64,000 nt of DNA from Dactylellina haptotyla (Eukaryota; Ascomycota; Orbiliomycetes; Orbiliales; Orbiliaceae): NCBI GenBank assembly GCA_031310005.1, contig CM062383.1, forward strand, positions 1,736,001-1,800,000. Direction: 5' to 3'. The notes beneath the pieces are model-generated. The model was not told the origin of the DNA. It did no database searches and saw nothing but the letters and a program-made list of their open reading frames with translations. Below are positions 14,073 through 23,163 of this stretch, in pieces. Each line of letters starts with the position of its first letter. The stretch's first letter is position 1. A program made the position numbers and the translations under genes.

Positions 14073-14578
14073 TATTATATTTTATACATTATCTAATATA
14101 ATAATATAAATATATAATATTAAAATATATAAAACTTTTTCTATTTAAAATACTTAAATTTCTTAATAAAAATATATATAAAATTATAAAATATTAAAAA
14201 TAATTTACCTAAAATATATAACAACAATAGAATAAAGATAATTAAATATATTAAATTATATTTAAATTGATTAATAAAAATAAAAACACTTCATCAATTC
14301 TAAAAATAATCTTATATATAAAAATAATCTAATATATTTATAATAGATTATAAATTGTAATAAATTATAGTTTATAATTTATAATCTATAATAAATAATA
14401 ATTTATAAAATATATTATATTATAATCTAAAATATTAAATAAGTAGATAGGTTTTATAATCAAACATACTAAAAGTAATATATATCTGTGAATATAAAGT
14501 GCGATAATAGAACTCAGAACAGTACAGCGCAGAGCAAGGTACAGGTATTTGTACTGTCAAGACTCGTGGTCTGTGACA
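14073..14578 (-). repeat. LTR of copy A (inferred 5' LTR, 506 bp)
   Basis: Its left end is fully converted (TATTATATTTTATACATTAT, against TGTTACACTTCGTACGCTAC in the other LTR). Its right end (about 14485-14578) is unconverted: CAGCGCAGAGCAAGGTACAG and CTCGTGGTCTGTGACA. This gives the best view of the original LTR terminus, TGTCACAGACCACGAGTC on the reverse strand. Confidence 0.85.
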
Positions 14579-14583
14579 TAAAT
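14579..14583. repeat. target-site duplication TAAAT (right copy)
   Basis: Identical to 6059-6063; it follows the terminal ACA of the right LTR immediately. Confidence 0.75.
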
Positions 14584-15738
14584 ATTATAAAAAAAAATAT
14601 TTATTATTAAATATTTTTAATTATTAAAAATAAAATATAATTATTTTTTTAAAATTATTATTAAACAAAAAATTAAAAATATTAAAAAATAATACTTCAT
14701 TTTATAGGTTTAAGCATAATATATTTTTTCCTGATGTACCTAATAAGGTAGGTATATTAAAACTATTATATTTTAGGCGCCTAACCGCAAAACTTCGCGA
14801 GATTAGTGAGGCTTCATATAAATATTATATTAATATTATTATCAATTAAAATATAAAAATCATATATTAAATTATATAAATTAAATTTATCTATATTACT
14901 TTGTATATATATTTATAAAATAGATTTGATGTGTTGTAGTTTTAGATTATTAAATATCAATTTTATAGGCTCATATTTACATACGATCAGTAATACTGCT
15001 ATAGCTATAGCTTCTACAATATTTAATCAGCCTGCTTAATTTTTTTTAAATTTTTTTTAAATTTTTTTTTAAATTTTTTTTTTTAATAATGCTAGCGCCA
15101 GCTGTGTCCAAAATAGGAAGTTGAGCCCAACTGGAGCCTAGTCTATTTCTTGGTAGTTTATTTAAAACCTAAAGCCTATTTGGAGCCTATTTATAAACTC
15201 GGAATGGGTTTTAGGCCTTAGTGGGCTCAGTCTATAATATTAGAAATGGGCTGGGCTCTGGTTGAGCCCAGCCCATTGGCAACCCCTACCCAGAGCTGAC
15301 ACACTATATTATATATTATGGTAGATGGTATCTTATGGCGTCAACCATATCACCGGCAGCACAGTGCGCAACACCCTTCACAATAATACCCATAGATAAA
15401 CTCGCTCCAGAGTTAACACGGATCATATACCATCTTGTATAGATCGTAGATGCGAATTTATGCGTACAACCTGCCTCCGTAACAGGTTTGAGGTAGCCTC
15501 CCGTTTAATCGGGCATATCATGCAAATATTTATATAGAAAATGAGTGGTCAAATTTCTATGATGATGAGTCGCTGACTGTCTAAGGTCTCTACGTAGCAA
15601 CTACTCGGTAATGGTCATTGTTATATATTATACTGTTGTAGACCCAGAGCACGAGGCGCAGTGACGATTAAAATACAAAACAATGCACTTAGCTAAATGA
15701 GGAACTTCGTACAGTATCAAATCATAAGCAATAGCTTT
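14584..15738. other. isochore edge with transposon-like palindromes, no gene
   Basis: A transition from pure A/T to normal composition. It contains a stem-loop TACCT-AATA-AGGTA (14737-14750), the perfect palindrome TTAGGCGCCTAA (14773-14784), GCTATAGCTATAGC near 15,000 and the strong hairpin at 15246-15276. From 15,300 to 15,738 the sequence is ordinary non-coding DNA downstream of ATG15, and I see no ORF that can be supported. These pieces look like remnants of DNA transposons or MITEs. Confidence 0.55.
15246..15276. repeat. 13-bp perfect hairpin next to a possible hAT-type terminus
   Basis: ATGGGCTGGGCTC (15246-15258), a 5-base loop TGGTT, then GAGCCCAGCCCAT (15264-15276). On the minus strand it is preceded by TAGGGGTTGCC, which resembles the (C/T)AGGG(G)T-type termini of hAT transposons followed by GGGCTGGGC subterminal repeats. 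A partner terminus and an 8-bp duplication were not found with certainty. Confidence 0.6.
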
Positions 15739-17694
15739 TCAGTCCCTGCAGCCCCAGAAATAGCCTGGTTTGTCACAAGTTGTAGTTGATCTGCCTATCG
15801 ATGAAGATTTCGTAGATATTGTAGGTAACCTGTTGGTCGTCTGTGTGGTCGAATCAGTAGTTGAAGTGCTAGTTGTAGAACTAGTAGTAGGATCTAGACA
15901 ATCGCCGAACCACCCGTAATGGGTGCAGGTCTCTTCAGGTAGGTAATTAGTTCTGTTAAATTGATTCTAAAATATAGGGGCAAACTTACTAGAGGTGGTG
16001 GAGGTGGTGGATGTGATAGAGGCGGTAGTCGTGCAGGTAGTAGTAGTACTAGTAGTAGTTGTTGTTGTTTCGTCTAGACATCCCCACCAACCTGGGTGTT
16101 TACAAGTTGTAGTGCGTGTGGTGGTTGTGGTTGTGGTATGTGGTGTCGTTGATGTTGTCGATGTGACGGTTTCATTATGGAATTTCCAGTTAAAACAATC
16201 TGTGCACTCGTCATCTTCCGGTACACAATCAGGGACGCGGTCGTATTTTGGCATAACCTCATCAATAACGGTCTTAATTCGATGTGAATTGCCATTGATT
16301 CGCCAACCAAGATCATTAACAACATCATACAGACACATTCTCCCAGCATGACATTTTGTTTCCATGGCATAGCCCCCAATAGAACAGAAAGAAGTCACTC
16401 CGTTACAGACTCCCATATATATGGGATCAGCATTATTACCGAAGTGATAAACACCGTCTATTTGAGCTCCATTTGGCGGTTTCGGGATGCCTAATCTCGT
16501 TGCGGCTAATGCTTGGGGAGGGGCTTCAAATGTAACGACTGGTAGTCCGTAAGTCATCCCTAGCAAAGAAGCCACTGATCCTCCAAGAGAATGCCCAACA
16601 AGCCAGACATTGGCACTCGGATAAAGTTGAGTTACATTATAATATAGATTTAGTGCTGCTCGATAATATCGATTTTCTTCCCGAAGGGCATCGGAGAGGC
16701 AGGGATTGCTACAAGAATATGTGTCGGTGTAGCAATCGCAAACCGTCTTCCAGAACGCCGAAACCCTGGCGCAGCAACAAGAAAAGAATAGATTGTCATT
16801 GATTTTATCGTTTGTTTTTGTCTCTTCTCCGTAGAAGACAGCAACAGAAGTTCCTTTGATGCTAATTATGACAGTCGAGTTCTGTTCGTCGAGAAAGATG
16901 TGTCCACGTAAACCGTCATTTTCCCAACCGAAGCCGGCAGATTGATTCCAGGGGGTGCCCACATCTCTCCAGTCGTCAGTAGCGGGAATGTGGACATAGG
17001 CATTGGCGCTCATCTTTGCGAGGTTGAGCACCGTCTCTTTGTCCGTTATGTCAGGGGCTGTTACTTGATCCACTGTCCAATAGGTTGCAGGAGGATCCGT
17101 AAGCTGGAAGCCTTGGAATCTGTTTGCAAAGAGACGGCTCTCGACTGTGGATACCGATCTATCTCGCATTCGGTACATGTCGATTTGGTGCGATTTTGTT
17201 ACCAGGGAGGGGCAAGTCATGGGTTGATCTGTATCAACTTCCCAGATAACTTGATCGTTGTGAATATCGAGCTTGCGTAACATGTTTGGGTATCTTCGAA
17301 GCTCCAAAGGCAAAGGGTGGTATATATTGATAGAAATTAGCGGCGGATGTTTCCTCATTTGTGAAATGGGTGACCTTTGCTGGTCGGAACCAGTGATACA
17401 GGGAGGGGTTGGTTCTACCTTTCGGCGCCATGGTGGAAGACATGTCTTAGCTTCTAATATTGGGTTAACATTGTAATTTAAAGCAGGATCAATAACCCGA
17501 GGACATACAAAGGAGCCCCTCGATCTCTCGTGGTAATGTTCCTCATCCTCAACTACCAAGGTGTCGCCGGGGGTGAGAACGATTTGATCTGGGGCCGCAG
17601 CATGAAGCATGGGTAGCAGAAGTACTGCAAGCCATATCACCCTCGAAAATAACTTCCTCCTATCGTAGACAAAACCTCGATATTGTATATCCAT
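15739..17694 (-). CDS. ATG15: Atg15-type vacuolar phospholipase/lipase
   Basis: Class-3 lipase that breaks down autophagic-body and multivesicular-body membranes in the vacuole (family knowledge). Exons 15990-17694 and 15739-15932, with a 57-nt intron (GTAAGT donor, CTAAT branch, phase 1), give 632 aa. An N-terminal hydrophobic signal anchor lies at about residues 20-33. The nucleophile elbow GHSLGG is at 367-372 with Ser369, and the conserved stretch around HFGNNADPIYMG follows it. The C-terminal tail is Thr/Ser-rich and carries three copies of a Cys-Trp module: CKHPGWWGCLD, CTHYGWFGDCLD (in exon 2) and CDKPGYFWGCRD at the very end. Without the intron the protein would stop early and lose two modules. 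It is the first gene beside the RIP block. The start is the first ATG before the signal anchor. Confidence 0.92.
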
Positions 17695-18306
17695 GTTGGG
17701 AGCCGAGAGTGTTGTGTTGAGAATTGCGTGAAGATACTGCGATGTCTTGCTGGTGAATTAATTCGAGTCGCAGCGACGTGGAAAATATAGACTGGGCGAG
17801 AGGTAAGCTCGATTAACGGTTGAGCGTTTCACACCGGAGAGCTCGCCATGACACCTTCTTGAGGCGTCGGCGGAATGGCGCGTTTCAAGAGGTAAATTTA
17901 TAAACGGATGTTGCTGGGTCCAGCAGGGTGCTGTTGGGTAGCGGTTGTAATCTGGTTCACGATGATGATGACGAATCTCGGGTGCTGCACTTTGCCCAGT
18001 CATTACTCTGCACCTTGCTGAACCCAAGCCTGCCACCCATGCCAACCATGTGCAACCACCCAAAGCTTGGCAGCCGGTCTCACAACCGCTCACAACCGCT
18101 CACTTCGTTCCAGCTAGCCCTCACCATGACGACTGGAACTTGCTCTGCCAAAAAAGCACACCATGACGGCGCCATCCTCAAATTCGAACCAGCAACTTCC
18201 CGAGATAGGTAAGTTGCCCACTGCTCCATTGACAGCTGCAATATAATAAACCCAAGCCCTACAACTCTCTTGACCCGGGATCTGTTCCTCCTCCTGATGT
18301 GATCAC
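17695..18306. other. intergenic region between ATG15 and the VPS9 gene
   Basis: This is the divergent promoter area. It contains a tRNA-like segment (18180-18228, minus strand) and a short tandem repeat on the minus strand, GTGAGCGGTTGTGAGCGGTT (about 18084-18105). Short ORFs on both strands show no family similarity or splice support. Confidence 0.6.
18180..18228 (-). repeat. tRNA-like A-box/B-box segment, possible SINE head
   Basis: On the minus strand, TGGAGCAGTGGG (18228-18217) fits the RNA polymerase III A box TGGCNNAGTNGG at all but one position. GGTTCGAATTT (18190-18180) fits the B box GGTTCGANNCC except its last two bases. They are 26 nt apart. A clean cloverleaf cannot be folded, so a functional tRNA is unlikely. 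A tRNA-derived SINE or a decayed tRNA is the better guess. Confidence 0.4.
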
Positions 18307-18447
18307 ATGCCTGGGGCACCAGCCGACTACGATTCATCTATCTTGCCCCCAGCTCTGTCGCTCAGTCCCGTTGCTTGTTGATTTTATGATAGTCCAAGAT
18401 ATCGTTTATATACCCACCTACTTACTGTTTACTTGTACCCCGCCTAG

Positions 18448-20667
18448 ACCGCTCACTTGTCTCATCACGGTCCTTCACACGCCTCGAGTCTCCAAACTCC
18501 TCAATTCACACCCCACGATCGAGATCGGCAACCGCTTCATCTGCCATACTGCCGGACTCCTCCATATTTGGCACATTTTCAGACACAAATATTTCTTACG
18601 AGTCACCGGAGGATCTTGAGATGCGCCAATCAGATAGGACGGAGCTTCGCACTGACATTCAAGGCGATATACCTGATGTTGTCATACAACCAAATCTCCC
18701 TATCGAAATACTTGGGATGACGGACAGGTATTGATTAAAAAACCACAATTCGGCGTTCTATAAAAATCTGACCCATCCAGTTTTATAGAATCACTATCCG
18801 CTAAAGTCCACCCTGCCCCGGTTTCCATCGAATCATTGGGTACAATGTTCCAAAGCTTCTATGATGCTACGGCAGGAGCTATATCAACCTATGTATCCAG
18901 AATATATGTTTCACACGACTCCCAAGGTTCGAACCAACCTCTGGTATCTATGAGCGAAATTGTGCAGAGAAAGCGCGATAGAAAGAAGCGTGATGTTCAT
19001 CGGACAATGTTACAGGAAATGGTCGAGAAAAGGGTCACCGAGGCCGTTTTCGACAAGATCTGGCGTCCCTACAGTGCCGAGGACGAAGCAAGAGATGAAG
19101 CTCTGAGAAGCAAGACCATGGCACTCGGAGTTGTTGGAGTTGGCTTGAGGGAACTGGGACTTGAAGAAAATATTAATGTTATGGATTTGCGACCTGTGTG
19201 CGAAGGTTAGAAACATAATTCAGATTTCCTCATAATTAGCTGGAGTGAGCAACTGATGTGGAACATAGCTTTGCAAGATCTGAATACTCCGAAATGTCCC
19301 CACGATAAACTGAAAGTCTTGAAGGGGGCGCATAAGGCTATAGTTGGTTGGCTACCCTCCTTCGGATTTCCTCAGACACTATTTCCAACTAATCTAACTA
19401 CCACCTAGATGTCCTCACTAAGCTCGTACCATCCACAGCCTCATCTGCTGACCATATCCTTCCAATATTGATATACGCGCTAATAATTTCGCCTCCTGGT
19501 ATTCACATAATATCGAATCTCTTGTATATACAACGATTTAGATACCAGAAAGCCATTGACGGTGAGGCGGCATATTGTTTGACAAATTTAGAAGCAGCGA
19601 TATCATTTCTGGAAACTGTCGACATGGGAACGCTTGGAACAGACGAGCCCAATACAAAATCGGGTGGAGATGATGTACCAAGCAAGAACCTACCAGGTTT
19701 CCCTCAGGTTCACACCGATACTATCCGACTCAACCCTGCTTCTTCAAAAATACCCGAGTACACCTCAGCGCCACCGGTTATCGAGACGACGCCTGCAAAT
19801 GCTTCGCCGCAACTCGCTACTGGTACCCTCAAGGGACATATATCGCTCTCTAATGTGTCCGAGCCCACTAGGCGAATATCGTATTTAACACCTGTAGAAT
19901 TCGCGACATCAGCAGCAACTAGCGCTGTCAATACGGCGGATCAGTCCCTCAAAACGATTGGCAACAGTCTAGAAAGCTCGTATAAGTTTCTTTTCGGAAA
20001 GCTCTCGGATAAAAGAACGGAGCTCCCCAAAACATTAGAGGATGTGAGAAAGCTTGTTGGCACTCCATCCCAGGAAGGCGAAATTATGAGCGATGAACGT
20101 TCGCACAATGCGGGAACACATGTGGACCCACCCTTTTCAACGGAGCTTGATGTGAAATCTGGAGGTAGAGGTAATGATAGTCGCAATATGAATGCGAGCG
20201 TCACCGATAACTCTATGAGGTCAAGCACAAGTAGCGAGGGTATTATGACGGCCCAATACCTTGTCGATCCTCAGCAAAGTAACACTGGATTAACATACAC
20301 GCCGGTTGCAGACAGCGTTAGGAATCTGTAAGTTAGACCTAGAATTGGGCTGAAGGGCAATGTCTAACGAAGAAATTGAATTTACAGAGGCAGCCAGCTA
20401 GGGAGATTCGCTGGAAACATCAATGTCATCCGAACCTTTTCAAAGAGCCAGCTAACCAAAACGCCACCGCCTGGTAACGCCGTGGTGGATGCAGAGCCTG
20501 TCAATTCTTTGATCCACCGTGTGAGCCACGATGGATTGAGTGTGGACCCACCAATCCAAAAATTCCTCACTACTGATGCTGCCGATCTTAAACTTGGTGA
20601 TATCGATTTACTCGTGCAAGACTATCGGCGACTGGCTAACGCGCTCAAGAATGCAGGGGCATTTTAG
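18448..20667 (+). CDS. VPS9-domain Rab5-type guanine nucleotide exchange factor (5' end incomplete)
   Basis: Rebuilt exons: about 18448-18727, 18781-19205, 19269-19346, 19409-20327 and 20388-20667; all phases match. The VPS9 catalytic domain spans the exon junctions at 19269-19620. It shows AHKAIV, the [14 protein letters not shown] segment with the catalytic-type Asp, and [18 protein letters not shown] with the Tyr typical of Rabex-5/Vps9. A basic helical region ([12 protein letters not shown]) precedes it, and a long Ser/Thr-rich tail with a conserved-looking end follows. No CUE domain was seen, so it is closer to a Muk1-type than a Vps9-type factor (inference). It should activate endosomal Rab5/Ypt51 GTPases. 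The start is unresolved: the frame is open back to 18393 without an ATG. A first exon from ATG 18307 joined to the acceptor at 18447 fits phase but has a weak donor. The first ATG inside the visible exon is 18621. Confidence 0.8.
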
Positions 20668-21214
20668 GATGATAGGTGCAGGAACCAGCTGTAACCCTCA
20701 GACACGGATACAAGTGAAGATTAAATGCGAGCTTAAATGACTATCGTCTAGAGCCTGAAATCCACGCGTTACTTTGCGTGATTGCTTGAATATATATATG
20801 AATATATATTGGAGGCAATCCTACAGCAGTGTGGCATGTGTTCAGTATCTACCGCTATCTAGACTCTCTCAATCGGGTTCAACATCATCGGATTTTACCA
20901 CACTCGATCCATATTCCTATTGGTATATGAATGTATCGTGAAAGTTAGTGATGCTTATATAAGAACTTGCTATTCATGAGCCTGTGGAACATATATTCAT
21001 ATATCGATATATATATATTAGGGATAATCTGATTTGCGTGCTCTGAAGCTCCATGGTGAATTGTGTTGTACTAAAGTTGTTGGCCGACATTGCCACGGCA
21101 ACAAAAGCCAACCTCGGCACGTAAGCATAGATTTATAGAATACAGCATTGATATCACCACAAATTTAACAACATCGCGAGCGGACGCTCTAAAATATCGC
21201 CCCATTCAGATAAA
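20668..21214. other. intergenic, tandem genes
   Basis: 547 nt between the VPS9 gene and the downstream membrane-protein gene. It is AT-richer, with alternating TATATA tracts near 20,800 and 21,000. No gene or RNA was recognised. Confidence 0.7.
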
Positions 21215-23033
21215 ATGCCTCAACCTTGGGGATACGTCATCTCCCCCCAGGAACTACTCTATATCAAAAAAGTCTTGATATACCGCGGGGCTGCCAATCA
21301 CGATGGTTCTCCGAAAACCATAAAGCGGAGTGACAACAATTACAAAGCTCAACAACCTTCCCCATATACCTTTGCCGATAATGATAACAGTTTTCGTGAA
21401 TCGATACGACTGGCTGCTCGGATATTTCTTTTTGGCTCAGCTACTCTCACAATCATCAACAAGACTTGCTGGAAAATCTATGGTCCGAGCAAATTGCAGA
21501 CATGGTATTGCCCTTTTTCTCATCCAATCCAAGTATTCTTCGTTAACATTGGAATAGGCAGAGGAGTCTCAACACGAGAATTCCCTTTTCCCTGTCACTT
21601 TTTATTCTGTTACATCGCTTCTTTCATCGAGTTATATCCCGGCTTCAATCTAAAATACCCTGTCCTCCAAATGACAGTTTATCCGATCCCTTACGCAAAC
21701 TAGGAAGGCTTGTCATGTCTCCGTTGGCTTCTTCTGCGACGGTAGCGCTCTCCGGGATAGCTCTAGGTGCTATACCTTCGGAAACTACAAGATTGTACAT
21801 ATCAGCATATGTCTTCGCCAAGGTGATGGAATATCTCTCAAATGCAGTTTGCGCTTCCAATAAATCACCCTGGGTAAGTTTCGATAGAACATTTGTCTCA
21901 GGATGTTTATCTAATATTGCTCTTCTGGATTTCTAGTGGTTTGGAAGCTGGCTTCTGTTCCCGCTATCCTCCGCACAACTTTTCCATGCTCTCCTAACTG
22001 GGCAAGATGCGATCCCATTCGTAAGCACCTGTTTCCCGCTATTTTGATATACCGATGCTTATTCCTGTCTAGATATATCGAAAAGCGCTAATGACGTTTC
22101 CCACGGAAAACAAATCTAAAATTGGGGTTTCTGATACGACCTCGATGGGAACGCCAGTGGTAGAAATGTGCTTGGCTGCTACCCTTGGTTTTCCGTAAGT
22201 GCATCCAGCTAGAGGCAATCTTTCGAGATTTATGTTGAAATGTAGTGACCTAAATCGAAACTAATGATATACGATCCCCCAGAACATTCCATTCCAGTAT
22301 CCTATTCCCCCAGAAATCTTTAAACCAGCGAAGTATGGACTCCGTTGTACGAGAAGCACACCCTGCAATTAAAAAACTTTCATGTGCAATGTCCCACCCT
22401 AAAATGGTTTCTTGCTCGGAAGCCTATCTGAGATACGTTTTCCGACAATTCGGCAATTATTCAAAGTTGTTTTTCCCTTTATACGCCACAACTGTTCTCA
22501 TGAAGCTTCGCTCCGTTGGGCCGTCTTTGGAAGTTTTTTCAGGATTGGTCCGAAAGACATTGAAGAGTTCTACTTTCGCCACGTTAAGTGTAGCATCAGC
22601 GTGGTCGGCTATATGTTTTCTTCAACAGGTAGTACCCCGGCAACTCCTAAATAGTAACTTGTTTTATATATCTGGGTTTTTGGGAGGATTAATGGCCTTT
22701 ATTGATCGAGAGAGCGCCCATCCCCTGTTCCTAGACGCGGCGCGAAGTGCTGGGATCTCATGGTGGAAAGCTCGCAGAAAGTCTCGTTACTTTCGGCGGA
22801 TACCATGCCCTGAGGTGTTTTTCTTTATGCTATCCATTGGCGTGCTCAACTTTCTTTACGATTCCCAGCCAACAACCATCACAAGTAAGGGCGCACGTAA
22901 ATTTATTCAACTGCTTCGAGGCACTGCAAAACAGGGGAAAATATCAACACCAGACTGTAGTGTTGATACGGATGCGCCAAGTAATGGTGACCCAATACCC
23001 TTATCAGCATTATCATCTAGTTTCTCCAAATAA
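21215..23033 (+). CDS. TMEM135-like multi-pass membrane protein
   Basis: Exons 21215-21504, 21558-21873, 21937-22020, 22073-22194 and 22283-23033 join in phase to 520 aa. The fungal family members I recall are integral membrane proteins related to TMEM135, a factor of peroxisomes and mitochondria in animals. Visible features are several hydrophobic segments (SLSLFILLHRFFHRV; VALSGIALGAIP; WFGSWLLFPLSSAQLFHALL; YISGFLGGLMAFIDRES) and a HPKMVSCSEAYLRYVFRQF stretch. That stretch is like the Cys-containing N-terminal motif of TMEM135 proteins. The C-terminal 40 residues are polar. The start at 21215 is the first ATG of a reading frame that splices smoothly. The membrane-protein call is firm; the TMEM135 assignment is from pattern memory, and the compartment is unknown. 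Confidence 0.7.
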
Positions 23034-23163
23034 TCTATTTCAATGCAAATATTCACCTTTATAACAAGTCTTAGAACTTAAGTGTTTATTATTTTACAGT
23101 AATCTTCGAGATGCAGACGTGATAATTTCCGAATGCAGCGTGCGTACATTCCTTTCGCTGATA

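Larger units (their letters stand above)
6064..14578 (-). mobile_element. complete but degenerate LTR retrotransposon, copy A
   Basis: An 8.5-kb unit bounded by two direct LTRs (6064-6572 and 14073-14578) that start TGTTAC and end GTGACA, flanked by the 5-bp duplication TAAAT. The size fits a full-length Gypsy- or Copia-type element. No reverse transcriptase, integrase or protease motif can be read because RIP has filled the interior with stops. The minus orientation is inferred from an A-rich run (on the reverse strand) immediately internal to 6572, as in copy B, taken as a converted polypurine tract. The element is dead; it could only move if supplied by an intact relative elsewhere. Confidence 0.85.
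1..15080. other. AT-only, RIP-degraded isochore
   Basis: This stretch is built almost entirely of A and T, with stop codons in every frame and no open reading frame above about 70 codons. Two copies of one LTR element and LTR pieces can be aligned inside it. In the aligned LTR ends that I compared base by base, every difference is C/T or G/A, which is the signature of fungal repeat-induced point mutation. It probably forms constitutive heterochromatin (inference). The A+T bias ends abruptly near 15.1 kb, and the first gene (ATG15) ends at 15,739. Confidence 0.93.

Noticed and set aside
1-15000. Could the A/T-only block be mitochondrial DNA inserted in the nucleus?
   Set aside because: No mitochondrial gene, rRNA or tRNA is visible. 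The block has LTRs with a target duplication and transition-only differences between copies, which indicates RIP-degraded retrotransposons.
17758-18093. 111-codon minus-strand frame upstream of ATG15
   Set aside because: No family pattern, no splice support; it overlaps the tRNA-like/tandem repeat segment and the promoter.
18921-18940. GGTTCGAACC inside the VPS9 gene as a tRNA B box
   Set aside because: It lies in a well-supported exon, has no A box at a suitable distance and no cloverleaf.
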